A stretch of 64,000 bases of DNA from Terriglobales bacterium (GTDB taxonomy: Bacteria > Acidobacteriota > Terriglobia > Terriglobales > Acidobacteriaceae): NCBI GenBank assembly GCA_025936825.1, contig JAICSO010000002.1:585503-649502 (forward strand), in the 5' to 3' direction. Shown one piece after another: positions 8,499 through 17,297 of this stretch. The position numbers were made by a program, and so were the translations under genes. The number at the start of each line of letters is the position of its first letter. Positions within the stretch are counted from its first letter, which is position 1. The notes beneath the pieces were generated by a model, which saw only the letters and a program-made list of their open reading frames with translations, ran no database searches and was not told the origin of the DNA.

Positions 8499-8570
8499 TG
8501 GACCTGATGGGATTCGAACCCGCACCTGCCGTCTTGACGGGACGCCGTGCTTCCTTTACACCACAGGCCC
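8499..8570 (-). tRNA. tRNA, anticodon apparently GUC (Asp), with unusual arms
   Basis: A 72-nt minus-strand cloverleaf: 7-bp acceptor GGGCCTG/CAGGTCC with A73, D arm GTGT/GCAC, a T loop TTCGAAT, and no encoded CCA. The anticodon loop reads CCGTCAA, giving GUC (Asp) in the normal position. Three departures are visible: C instead of the near-universal U at position 33, a G27-G43 mismatch and a C50-A64 mismatch. The isotype is therefore uncertain and it could be a degenerate copy. Its trailer contains a perfect complement of the anticodon arm. Confidence 0.7.
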
Positions 8571-8654
8571 ACGCGTGCAGCATAGCGGCGCTTCAAATGA
8601 CAATGCACGGTCATGTATCACACCGTCGCCTGTGAATTTCCCAAACCCTGAAAT

Positions 8655-10328
8655 ATGTCATTTACAATGTTCCCTTCACCCGCCCCGCAATTTAACCCCG
8701 GGGCATCGACGATGCTGACCTACCTTCCAGCCCTCGCCGTTTTCTTTGCCCAGCACGGGATTACGCAATACGTGCGACGGCATTTTCTCGACACTACGTT
8801 TAAGGGGCTGTACGAGGCCAACGGCTTCGATCTGGCACTTCTGATCCCCTATTTCATCGTCCTGATCCTGCTAGCGACGTACGGAATTCATCGCTACACA
8901 CTGGTTTATCTCTATTACAAGAAGAAGGACCGGGCCACCAAGCTACCGCAGGAATTCGCCGAGCTGCCGCTAGTAACGGTTCAACTGCCGATTTTCAACG
9001 AGCAGTACGTTGTGGATCGCCTGTTGCAGGCGGTGTGCCGGATCGAGTATCCGCGCGAGAAGTTGGACATCCAGCTGCTTGATGATTCCACCGACGAAAC
9101 CGCAACCGTGGCGCGCGACTTGTGCGAGCATTACGCCTCGCAGGGATATCCGGTGGTCTACCTGCACCGCACCAACCGAGCAGGATTCAAAGCCGGCGCG
9201 TTACATGAGGGATTGAAGAGCGCCAAAGGCGAATTCGTCGCCATCTTTGACGCGGATTTCGTACCGCCGAGTGATTTTCTGCTGAAAACGGTCCACCACT
9301 TCACCGATCCCAAGATCGGGATGGTGCAAACTCGCTGGACGCATATCAATCGCAACTACTCTTTCCTCACGGAAGTGGAAGCCATCCTGCTCGATGGACA
9401 TTTCGTGCTCGAGCACTCGGGACGCGCGCGGCATGATGTGTTCTTCAATTTCAATGGCACAGCCGGAATCTGGCGTCGTCAGGCCATCGATGATGCCGGC
9501 GGCTGGGAGCACGATACGCTCACCGAAGATACCGATCTTTCCTACCGAGCTCAGCTTAAGGGGTGGAAGTTCGTCTATCGGCAGGACGTGGAGTGCCCGG
9601 CGGAGTTGCCGGTCGAGATGACGGCGTTTAAAACGCAGCAAGCACGCTGGGCGAAAGGGTTGATTCAAACTGGCAAGAAAATTCTCCCGCGTGTGCTCAA
9701 AAGCAAGCAACCGTTCCGCGTCAAACTTGAAGCTTGGTATCACCTGACCGCGAATATGAGTTATCCCCTTATGGTGATTTTGTCGGTGTTGCTGCTACCC
9801 GCAATGGTCATCCGCTTCTACCAGGGATGGTTCCAGATGCTCTACATCGACATCCCGCTTTTCCTGGCATCAACGTTCTCGATTTCCAGCTTTTACCTGG
9901 TGTCGCAACGAGAGCTCTTTCCGCGAACCTGGCCACGAGCATTGCTATACCTGCCATTTCTTATGGCGCTGGGGATCGGTCTAACTCTGACGAACACCAT
10001 TGCGGTTCTCGAAGCACTGATCGGCAAGCAATCGGCATTCGCCCGCACTCCGAAATATCGCGTCGAGAAGAAGAAGGATGTAGTGCGCGCCAACAAGTAT
10101 CGCAAGCGCCTGGGCTGGGTGCCCTGGGCGGAATTGTTGATCGGAAGCTATTTCGCGCTTACTGTCTATTACGCGCTGGATAACGAAAACTTCCTCACCG
10201 TTCCGTTCCTGCTGTTGTTCGTCGTTGGATACTGGTATACGGGGTTAATGTCGCTGCTGCAGGGGCGGTTCTCGTCTCTGTCGCTGGCCGCCGAGGGCCA
10301 CACGAAGCCTTACCCGGTTGGCGTGTAA
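8655..10328 (+). CDS. Processive family-2 glycosyltransferase (cellulose-synthase/CslA-like)
   Basis: A 557-residue membrane glycosyltransferase. The GT2 core shows the nucleotide-sugar site QLLDDSTDETA, the DADF (DxD) motif, the acceptor/catalytic block TEDTDLSYRAQLKGW and the QQARWAKG (QxxRW) motif of processive enzymes. Hydrophobic segments flank the core, one near residues 40-60 and four to six after residue 360. Such proteins polymerise beta-linked glucans or mannans while exporting the chain. No bcsB, c or Z partner is adjacent and no PilZ domain is visible, so the polymer is unknown. An alternative ATG at 8712 would remove 19 unconserved residues. Confidence 0.85.
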   Translation: MSFTMFPSPAPQFNPGASTMLTYLPALAVFFAQHGITQYVRRHFLDTTFKGLYEANGFDLALLIPYFIVLILLATYGIHRYTLVYLYYKKKDRATKLPQEFAELPLVTVQLPIFNEQYVVDRLLQAVCRIEYPREKLDIQLLDDSTDETATVARDLCEHYASQGYPVVYLHRTNRAGFKAGALHEGLKSAKGEFVAIFDADFVPPSDFLLKTVHHFTDPKIGMVQTRWTHINRNYSFLTEVEAILLDGHFVLEHSGRARHDVFFNFNGTAGIWRRQAIDDAGGWEHDTLTEDTDLSYRAQLKGWKFVYRQDVECPAELPVEMTAFKTQQARWAKGLIQTGKKILPRVLKSKQPFRVKLEAWYHLTANMSYPLMVILSVLLLPAMVIRFYQGWFQMLYIDIPLFLASTFSISSFYLVSQRELFPRTWPRALLYLPFLMALGIGLTLTNTIAVLEALIGKQSAFARTPKYRVEKKKDVVRANKYRKRLGWVPWAELLIGSYFALTVYYALDNENFLTVPFLLLFVVGYWYTGLMSLLQGRFSSLSLAAEGHTKPYPVGV

Positions 10329-10417
10329 ACTCGCTTCCTTGTTCTTTCGTCCTGCGCAGAGGTAGAATTCCTCTCGCTTCCTTCACGATTTTCGACGAAC
10401 GTCTGAGGAGGTCTCCC

Positions 10418-11410
10418 ATGACGCGAACGCGCATTCTCCTTTCTGTATTGCTGGCCGCCGCACTGTTGTCGCTGGCTTCGTGTGCCGGTGGTCATAGCGG
10501 CGAAAAATATGTTTTCATTTCGACGAACGTCAAGATTCCTTATTGGCAGACGGCGTCAGCCGGGTTCTATCAATCTGCGGATGAGCTGAAAGTGGGCTAC
10601 CAATTCACTGGCCCCGACAGCTACGACGCCAACGGCGAACGGGACGAATTAGATCGTGCTATCGGCGCGAAGCCAAATGGGATCCTGATATCCGTTGCCG
10701 ACGCTAATGTGCTGCAACCCAGCATTGACCGCGCCATCGCCGCAGGGATCCCGGTCATCACCATGGATTCGGACGCTCCTTCCAGCAAGCGCCTGTTCTT
10801 TATCGGCACAAACAACTATCAAGCGGGCGTGGAGGGCGGCAAGCGCCTGGCCCAGGAATTAAAGGGTAAAGGCAACGTTGTCGTATTTGCGATGCCCTCG
10901 CAACCCAACCAGACCGAGCGCCTGCGCGGCTACAAAGATGCGCTGGATAGTTCCCCGCAGATCAAAATCGTCCAGGTCATTGATATGAAGGGGGACTCCC
11001 GCATCACTTTCGACAGCACCACCCAATTCCTCGCTAACGACAAAAAGCAACACATCAATGCCTTTGTTTGTCTCGAAGCGCTGTCCGGAAAAGAAGTAGC
11101 TGCAGTTTTGAGCAACAACAGCATCAAGGACCGAGTGGTGATCGCCATGGACACCGACCCTGAGACGCTGGATTGGATCAAAAAAGGCGTGATCTCCGCG
11201 ACCATCGCGCAGAAACCGTACACCATGGCTTTTGTCGGATTGAAGATGCTCGACACCGTGCACCACCAGAATCTGCCTAATCTTGGCGCCGACTGGAAGG
11301 ACAACGGCTTTTCTCCGATCCCCGAGTTCGTCGATACAGGTTCGGAGATTTTGGACAAGAGCAATGTCGATGCCTTTGAATCTGCCACTAAGAACCTGAC
11401 GAGAAAATAA
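10418..11410 (+). CDS. Periplasmic sugar-binding lipoprotein (ABC-type, RbsB-like)
   Basis: A 330-residue type-1 periplasmic binding protein. The lipoprotein signal ends in LSLASC, so it is probably anchored in a membrane facing the periplasm. The fold is recognisable from YVFISTNVKIPYWQTASAGF, ISVADANVLQPSIDRAIAAG, IPVITMDSDAP and FIGTNNYQAGVEGGKRLA, as in ribose/galactose binding proteins. A strong GAGGAGG site precedes the ATG. No permease or ATPase subunit is adjacent, so it is an orphan that must work with a transporter elsewhere or act as a sensor. The peptidase gene follows by 6 bp, probably in the same transcript. Confidence 0.85.
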   Translation: MTRTRILLSVLLAAALLSLASCAGGHSGEKYVFISTNVKIPYWQTASAGFYQSADELKVGYQFTGPDSYDANGERDELDRAIGAKPNGILISVADANVLQPSIDRAIAAGIPVITMDSDAPSSKRLFFIGTNNYQAGVEGGKRLAQELKGKGNVVVFAMPSQPNQTERLRGYKDALDSSPQIKIVQVIDMKGDSRITFDSTTQFLANDKKQHINAFVCLEALSGKEVAAVLSNNSIKDRVVIAMDTDPETLDWIKKGVISATIAQKPYTMAFVGLKMLDTVHHQNLPNLGADWKDNGFSPIPEFVDTGSEILDKSNVDAFESATKNLTRK

Positions 11411-11416
11411 TTGCGA

Positions 11417-12766
11417 ATGAAATCCACGGGTCTGAGGTATGTACTTGCTGGAACCCTAATTCTTGCTTGCCTGCCGGCGTTAGGACGCGAGCGCCAGCCC
11501 AATTCCGACTATCATGCTCGCCGCGAGAAACTTGCCGCCAAACTGGATGGCGGAGTGGCGTTGCTGTTTGCTCCGCCGGAATTGCCAGGTCCGAATGATG
11601 TTTACGGCTATTTCCCTGACGCCAACTTCTATTACCTGACCGGGTGGTCGGAGCCGGGCGCAGCAGTCCTGGTCGCGCCTGCCGCGGAAGCTAAGAACGA
11701 CAACCCTTCACGTCCTTACACCGAAGTCTTATTTCTACCTCAACGAAACTATTCGCAGGAGCGCTGGACCGGTCCGAAGTTGGGGCCGGACTCGCCGAAC
11801 GCTGCGCAGGTCACAGGATTCGATCGTGTCGAGTCGCTTGATAACATGCGCGCGGAATTTGTGAAGCTTTTCCCTGGCGGCGTAAAGATTTACACCGACA
11901 TTCCCGCAGGAGACGAGCCATCCAACTCGACGCAGCCGCTGGCGTGGTTGAACAATGCGAACGCGTTTGCGGTGCGAACGTCATTCGGCGATATCCGTCC
12001 GCTGCTCGCGTCGTTAAGAACTATCAAAGATGATGGCGAAATCGATCTGATTCGCAAAGCGACGAATGCATCCATTGCGGCGCAGTTCGCTGCGATTCGA
12101 AACATAAAACCCGGCGTCACGGAACACGAGGTTTCGGCAGTCTTGCAGTACGAGTGGGGAAAGCGCGGCTGCCAGAGGCCTGCGTACGCGCCGATTGTCG
12201 GCAGCGGTGTGAACTCAACCGTACTGCATTACTCCGACGACTCCGGCACGATTCAACAGGGCGACATCGTCGTCATGGACGCGGCGGGCGAGTACTCACT
12301 TTACGCCTCGGACATCACCCGTACTGTTCCGGCTACGGGCAGGTTCACAGCGCGCCAGCGTGAAATCTATGAGATCGTTCTGGGCGCGCAGAAGGCGGCG
12401 ATCGCGGCATTTCAGTCGGGAAAATCGCACCTGCTCAAGGATCAGGAAGACTCTCTGTACGGTGCCGCGTACAACTACATCAACACTCATGGTAAGGACC
12501 TGCATGGGGAACCGCTCGGCAAGTACTTCATCCACGGTCTGGGACACTACGTTGGCTTGAACGTGCATGACGCAGGAGACTACAAGATTCCGCTGGCTCC
12601 AGGCATGGTTTTCACCATCGAGCCCGGCATCTACATCCCTGAAGAGAAACTCGGGGTCCGGATTGAAGACATCTTTTATGTGGACAAAGATGGTAAGTTG
12701 GTCCGCCTTACCGAGTCCCTGCCCCAGGCGCCGGATGAGATCGAAAAGCTGATGTCTGGCCGATGA
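11417..12766 (+). CDS. Secreted Xaa-Pro aminopeptidase (M24B)
   Basis: ATG at 11417 gives 449 residues opening with a signal peptide (MKSTGLRYVLAGTLILACLP). The enzyme removes N-terminal residues preceding proline using two metal ions. All five ligand positions are seen: Asp in VVMDAAGEY, Asp in YASDITRT, His in IHGLGHYVGLNVHD, Glu in FTIEPGIY and Glu in GVRIEDIFY. The N-terminal creatinase-like domain (YFPDANFYYLTGWSEPGA) is complete, matching PepP. It sits directly behind the binding-protein gene; a functional link is not obvious beyond periplasmic nutrient acquisition. Confidence 0.9.
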   Translation: MKSTGLRYVLAGTLILACLPALGRERQPNSDYHARREKLAAKLDGGVALLFAPPELPGPNDVYGYFPDANFYYLTGWSEPGAAVLVAPAAEAKNDNPSRPYTEVLFLPQRNYSQERWTGPKLGPDSPNAAQVTGFDRVESLDNMRAEFVKLFPGGVKIYTDIPAGDEPSNSTQPLAWLNNANAFAVRTSFGDIRPLLASLRTIKDDGEIDLIRKATNASIAAQFAAIRNIKPGVTEHEVSAVLQYEWGKRGCQRPAYAPIVGSGVNSTVLHYSDDSGTIQQGDIVVMDAAGEYSLYASDITRTVPATGRFTARQREIYEIVLGAQKAAIAAFQSGKSHLLKDQEDSLYGAAYNYINTHGKDLHGEPLGKYFIHGLGHYVGLNVHDAGDYKIPLAPGMVFTIEPGIYIPEEKLGVRIEDIFYVDKDGKLVRLTESLPQAPDEIEKLMSGR

Positions 12767-12801
12767 TTCCCCGCACAATTTGCTAATCTTCAGGAGATTT
12801 C

Positions 12802-13209
12802 ATGCAGGATGTCAGTATTCTTCTCGAACATCGTCCTGGCGAACTCGCCCGCATGGGTGAAGCCCTGGGACGCTCCGGAATAAGCATTGAGGGAGGCGGC
12901 ACGTTCCTGGTTGGCGGCACGGGCATCGCGCATTTTTTGTTCAAAGACGGCGCGGCCGCACGAGAAGTTCTGGAGCGCGAAGGCTTAACTGTACTCGGGG
13001 TTCGCGAGGTGGTCATTCAGAAGCTTCGTCAAGGCGAACCCGGCCAACTCGGGAAGCTTTGCCGCGAAATGGCGAACGCCGGTATCAACATCGAAGTGCA
13101 GTACAGCGATCACAACAATCAGTTGATCCTCGTAGTGGACAATATCGAAAGAGCTCGAGACGTCTCTGAAAGATGGACGCAACGCTCAGTCGCTCGAGGT
13201 GTTCGGTGA
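12802..13209 (+). CDS. ACT-domain amino-acid-binding protein
   Basis: A 135-residue protein made of two ACT-like modules: the first starts MQDVSILLEHRPGELARMGE and the second starts near residue 75 with EPGQLGKLCREMANAGINIE. ACT modules bind amino acids and regulate metabolic enzymes; stand-alone double-ACT proteins are usually sensors of unknown target. The stop overlaps the GTG start of the OsmC gene (GTGA), so the two are translationally coupled. Confidence 0.8.
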   Translation: MQDVSILLEHRPGELARMGEALGRSGISIEGGGTFLVGGTGIAHFLFKDGAAAREVLEREGLTVLGVREVVIQKLRQGEPGQLGKLCREMANAGINIEVQYSDHNNQLILVVDNIERARDVSERWTQRSVARGVR

Positions 13210-13685
13210 AACAGCATAGCTACCAATGTGCGATCGAGTGGACCGGTAACGACGGCCAGGGCACGAAGAGTTACACCAGCTATCGTCGTGATCACGTCAT
13301 TCGTGTGGCGGGCAAGCCGGATATTCCTGCTTCGAGTGATCCGGGTTTCCGCGGCGACAAGACCCGCTACAACCCCGAAGAACTTCTCGTCGCCAGCCTG
13401 TCTTCCTGCCACATGCTGTGGTATTTGCACCTGTGCGCGGTAAATAAGATCACGGTGCTTGAATATCGCGACTCGGCTGAAGGCGTGATGCGTGAGAACG
13501 CAGACGGTTCCGGGGAATTTGTGAGCGTCACCTTAAAGCCGCAAGTTCTTGTTGCCGAATCAGACAAAGAGACTCTCGCCTCTGAACTCCACCACAAGGC
13601 GCATTCACTTTGTTTTATCTCGCGGTCGGTAAACTTTCCGGTTGAGGTCTCGCCGACAACCGAATCAGAAGAAGGGTCGGCGTAA
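13206..13685 (+). CDS. OsmC family peroxide-detoxification protein
   Basis: The GTG at 13206 overlaps the ACT gene stop and begins VKQHSYQCAIEWTGNDGQGT, giving 159 residues, normal for OsmC/Ohr. These proteins reduce organic hydroperoxides with a pair of cysteines. The reactive Cys lies in LLVASLSSCHMLWYLH and the second in AHSLCFISRSVNFPV. Subfamily wording resembles YhfA/OsmC rather than Ohr. A longer start at 13173 would lie deep inside the ACT gene and is less likely. Confidence 0.85.
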   Translation: MKQHSYQCAIEWTGNDGQGTKSYTSYRRDHVIRVAGKPDIPASSDPGFRGDKTRYNPEELLVASLSSCHMLWYLHLCAVNKITVLEYRDSAEGVMRENADGSGEFVSVTLKPQVLVAESDKETLASELHHKAHSLCFISRSVNFPVEVSPTTESEEGSA

Positions 13686-13786
13686 CTTCTCTCCATGAAC
13701 CGCTCCGCCGGGAACATCTGACTGTAAGTGTGCGTATTCTCAGCGTACAATGTTGTCGCTCCCCACGGACATCAAAGGAGTCCACC

Positions 13787-16480
13787 ATGACAAGGCGTTC
13801 CGCCTTTGCGTTTTGCTGTCTCTTATTTATCTTTCCTCTTCTTCTCAATTCCCAGACTAAAGACAAAGCCACCGGCCTGCCGCCGATTATCGATCGGGAC
13901 CTCTTCTTCGGCGACCCGGAAATCGCTGGCGCCCAGATCTCTCCCGATGGCAAATTCATTTCTTTCCTCAAGCCGTGGAAAGACACCCGCAATATTTATG
14001 TCAAAGGAGTGGACGAACCCTTCAGCGCAGCGCGCCTGCTGACCACCGAAACGAAGCGCCCGATCCCAGGTTATTTCTGGACGCGCGACAGCAAATACAT
14101 CCTGTATGTCAAGGACAACGACGGCGACGAGAACTTCAACATCTATGCCGTCGATCCAGCCGGCAAGCCCGCGACTGGCGCGGATGCTCCTCCTTCGCGC
14201 GACCTCACTGGCCTCAAAGGTGTTCGCGTTCAACTGTTCGATCTCCCGAAGAAAAATCCTGACGTGCTGTACATAGGGCTGAATGATCGCGACAAGGCCT
14301 GGCACGATTTGTACAAACTCAGCATCTCTACCGGCGAAAAGACGCTGGTCCGAAAGAACACGGACCGGGTCAGCCAGTGGGTCTTCGACCTCGACGGCAA
14401 TCTCCGCATGGCCACGCGCTCAGCGGAGAACGGCGACACGGATTTTTTGCGCGTGGATGCGGACAAGTTCACAAAAATCTATTCCTGCAATGTGTTCGAA
14501 ACCTGTGCGCCGCTGCAGTTCAAGCCTGGTAATCAGCGCATCTACGTCGAAACCAACAAGGACGCCAACCTGATCTCGCTGGCGCTTCTCGATCCACAAA
14601 CCGGCAATACGGAGAGTGTGGAATCTGATCCATTGGGTAAAGTTGATTTCTCCGGCGCTTTGTTTTCTGAATCCACCGACGAACTGGTGGAAACCTGGTA
14701 CACCGCCGCACGCACCAAGACGTATTACAAGGAAAAAGCGTTCGGCGACGATGTTCACTGGATTGAACGCAAGTTCCACTATCCGAAGTACGAGGTCATG
14801 GTAGGGTCACGCACCCGGGATGAGAGCACATGGCTGGTGACCATCGAAAGCGACACGGAACCGGGTCAGACATATCTGTTCACCCGCAAGAGTCGCACCC
14901 TGACGCCTCAATTCAAGATTCGCGAAAAGCTGCCGCGTGAGTACCTGGCGGAGATGAAAGCCATTTCGTATCCCTCTTCTGATGGCCTGGAAATCCCGGG
15001 ATATTTGACTCTGCCGAAAGGAATCCCGGCAAAGAACTTGCCGACGCTCATGTTTCCGCATGGCGGCCCCTGGGGCAGAGATGGCTGGGGTTACAACGGA
15101 TTGGCGCAGTTCTTTGCCAATCGCGGTTACGCGGTGCTCATGCCCAACTTCCGCGGATCGACCGGATACGGAAAGAAATTCCTCGACGGCGGGAATCTTG
15201 AATGGGGCAAGAAAATGCAGGACGACATCACCTGGGGCGCAAAATATCTCGTTGCCCAAGGTATTGCCGATCCTAAGCGCATTGGCATCGTGGGCGGTTC
15301 TTACGGCGGATACGCCACGCTCGCTGGCGTGACGTTTACGCCTGACTTGTACGCCGCTGCCGTGGACATTGTTGGTCCGTCAAACCTGATCACCTTGCTC
15401 GAATCCTTCCCTCCTTATTGGGAGCAGATACGCAAGATGCTCTACAGCCGCGTGGGCGATCCCGGCACTGCGGAAGGCAAAACGCTGCTGAAGGAGGCTT
15501 CGCCGCTAACCTATGCCGACAAGATCAAGACGCCTCTGCTGGTAGTCCAGGGCGCAAATGATCCGCGTGTAAATCGCCGTGAAGCAGAGCAAATTGTCAT
15601 TGCATTACGCGATCGAGGATTCCCGGTTGAGTATCTGCTGGCGCCCGACGAGGGTCACGGCTTTGCACGACCGGTGAACAACCTGGCCATGTTCATCGCA
15701 GCCGAGAAATTTTTCGCAAATCACCTCGGTGGCCGCGCACAAGAGGGCGGATCACCCGATGCTATGAAGCGTCTGGCCGAGATCACGGTTGATCCCAAGA
15801 CTGTGGTGCTGGCAAAGAAAGTTGATCCAAATGCAGTAAGCCTGCCCACCCGCGCAGTCGATCTCGCGCCGGGTACGTATAACTACAAAGCGAAAATTTC
15901 GGTAGGTGGTCAGGAAATTGCTTTGACCGTGTCCACCATCATTCAAGAAGAGAACGGGGCCTGGAGCGCGGTCGATAAGATGCAAACCCCAATGGGCGCA
16001 ATCACCGATGCAGCCGTGCTCGACAAGGCTACACTGGCGGTTCGAAAGCAGACCATCGAGCAGGGGCCGGTCAACATCAAGCTCGACTTCACGGACAAAA
16101 AGGTCAGCGGCACAATGGGCATGAACGGGCAAGACAAGCCGGTTTCCGCCGATTTGGGTGGTCCGATTTTTGCTAACGGTGCTGGCAGCATGGAATGTAT
16201 TGCCACCCTGCCTCTTGCTGAAGGATATGCGACCAACTTTCGCAACTTCGACGTACAAAAGCAAAAAGAGAAGCTTATGGCGCTCAAAGTTTCCGGGGTC
16301 GAGAGCGTGACCGTGGGAGCGGGCACATTTGACAGCTACAAAATCGAGATCACGTCGGCGGACGGAGGAAACGATAAACAGACCATCTGGATCGCCAAAG
16401 ACTCGCGCAAGCCGGTGAAGCTTGAAGCATTGCTGCCGTCGATGGGCGGCGCAACCATGACCATGGAACTGGTTCCCTAG
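13787..16480 (+). CDS. Secreted S9 prolyl-oligopeptidase-like peptidase with an extra C-terminal domain
   Basis: ATG at 13787 follows an AAAGGAG site and opens a signal peptide (MTRRSAFAFCCLLFIFPLLL), giving 897 residues. A beta-propeller region precedes an alpha/beta hydrolase domain with the catalytic Ser in IVGGSYGGYA (about residue 505), Asp in VQGANDPRVN (about 590) and His in DEGHGFARP (about 624). Typical S9 proteins would end near residue 660. Here about 235 further residues follow, rich in beta strands (PGTYNYKAKISVGGQEI, VTVGAGTFDSYKIEITSADG, TIWIAKDSRKPVKLEA), resembling the DUF3108 family of periplasmic proteins. The fusion is read directly; the DUF3108 likeness is by eye. Confidence 0.85.
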   Translation: MTRRSAFAFCCLLFIFPLLLNSQTKDKATGLPPIIDRDLFFGDPEIAGAQISPDGKFISFLKPWKDTRNIYVKGVDEPFSAARLLTTETKRPIPGYFWTRDSKYILYVKDNDGDENFNIYAVDPAGKPATGADAPPSRDLTGLKGVRVQLFDLPKKNPDVLYIGLNDRDKAWHDLYKLSISTGEKTLVRKNTDRVSQWVFDLDGNLRMATRSAENGDTDFLRVDADKFTKIYSCNVFETCAPLQFKPGNQRIYVETNKDANLISLALLDPQTGNTESVESDPLGKVDFSGALFSESTDELVETWYTAARTKTYYKEKAFGDDVHWIERKFHYPKYEVMVGSRTRDESTWLVTIESDTEPGQTYLFTRKSRTLTPQFKIREKLPREYLAEMKAISYPSSDGLEIPGYLTLPKGIPAKNLPTLMFPHGGPWGRDGWGYNGLAQFFANRGYAVLMPNFRGSTGYGKKFLDGGNLEWGKKMQDDITWGAKYLVAQGIADPKRIGIVGGSYGGYATLAGVTFTPDLYAAAVDIVGPSNLITLLESFPPYWEQIRKMLYSRVGDPGTAEGKTLLKEASPLTYADKIKTPLLVVQGANDPRVNRREAEQIVIALRDRGFPVEYLLAPDEGHGFARPVNNLAMFIAAEKFFANHLGGRAQEGGSPDAMKRLAEITVDPKTVVLAKKVDPNAVSLPTRAVDLAPGTYNYKAKISVGGQEIALTVSTIIQEENGAWSAVDKMQTPMGAITDAAVLDKATLAVRKQTIEQGPVNIKLDFTDKKVSGTMGMNGQDKPVSADLGGPIFANGAGSMECIATLPLAEGYATNFRNFDVQKQKEKLMALKVSGVESVTVGAGTFDSYKIEITSADGGNDKQTIWIAKDSRKPVKLEALLPSMGGATMTMELVP

Positions 16481-16547
16481 AGTTTCGCTCTCGACTAGGG
16501 GGGCGCACTGCCCCTTATTGCATTTGATATCCTAGGTTATCGTGCGG

Positions 16548-16685
16548 ATGATCTGGTGGTATCTGGTGGTTGCAGTCGCCGCAGGGGCGGTACTGTGGGC
16601 TGCATTGTCCGCATACGTATGGGTGCGTCAGCGTTTGCGGCAAGCGGAACATCAGACCGCTGAGCCGCCGCATCATTCCGAATGA
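16548..16685 (+). CDS. 45-aa single-TM protein upstream of bioY
   Basis: The ORF from ATG 16548 (an in-frame GTG lies 6 bp earlier) encodes 45 residues: MIWWYLVVAVAAGAVLWAAL is a membrane segment followed by a basic stretch WVRQRLRQAE and a His-rich end. Its stop overlaps the GAGGAGG ribosome binding site of bioY, 9 bp before that start, so translation is probably coupled. I do not know the family. Size is below usual gene-calling cutoffs, so it may be missed in annotations. Confidence 0.55.
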   Translation: MIWWYLVVAVAAGAVLWAALSAYVWVRQRLRQAEHQTAEPPHHSE

Positions 16686-16694
16686 GGAGGACCG

Positions 16695-17270
16695 ATGTCG
16701 CATTCTGTGAGCCAAACCGCAACCGTGCGCAACCGCGCACTGGATTACAGTCTGAATGCCGCTCTGATTGTGGCCGCAAGCTTTCTGGTTGCAGCGAGCG
16801 CTCATTTGTCGATTCCGATTCCTGGGACACCGGTGCCTCTCACCGTACAGAACCTGGCGGTGCTCGTAGTTGGTCTAGCCCTGGGGCCGTGGCGTGGCTT
16901 CGCAGCTTTGTCGCTGTACCTGATTGAGGGCGCCTCAGGGATGCCGGTGTTCAGTCCTACAGGACCGGGGGGAATTGCACAACTAATCGGACCAACCGGC
17001 GGATACCTGATTGCTTATCCTTTCGTTGCTGCGCTGGTCGGATATATCGCGCACTTGGGAAAGCAGAGCTTCCTGCGCGCAGCCGTCGCATGTGTTGCCG
17101 GCGAAATTTTGTTATTTATCTGCGGCCTGAGCTGGCTCTACACCATGACGCATTCTCTGCGAACGGCGATTGCGCTCGGCTTGTACTGGTTCGTGTTCGC
17201 CGAAGTAATCAAGATCATGCTCGCCGCGGGAGCGAGGAAAACATGGCAACACGTCTTCCCGCGCGCTTAA
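16695..17270 (+). CDS. bioY: Biotin transporter substrate-binding component BioY
   Basis: A 191-residue protein with about six TM segments. The BioY signature is clear: the region HLSIPIPGTPVPLTVQNLAV (conserved PxPxTxQ type segment), LGPWRGFAALSLYLIEGASG, and PTGPGGIAQLIGPTGGYL. BioY is the S-component that binds biotin, either as a stand-alone importer or with an ECF module. No ecf genes are nearby. RBS GAGGAGG is well placed. mqnD follows 27 bp downstream. Confidence 0.93.
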   Translation: MSHSVSQTATVRNRALDYSLNAALIVAASFLVAASAHLSIPIPGTPVPLTVQNLAVLVVGLALGPWRGFAALSLYLIEGASGMPVFSPTGPGGIAQLIGPTGGYLIAYPFVAALVGYIAHLGKQSFLRAAVACVAGEILLFICGLSWLYTMTHSLRTAIALGLYWFVFAEVIKIMLAAGARKTWQHVFPRA

Positions 17271-17297
17271 CTTCGAACCACATTCTGGAGAACAAGT

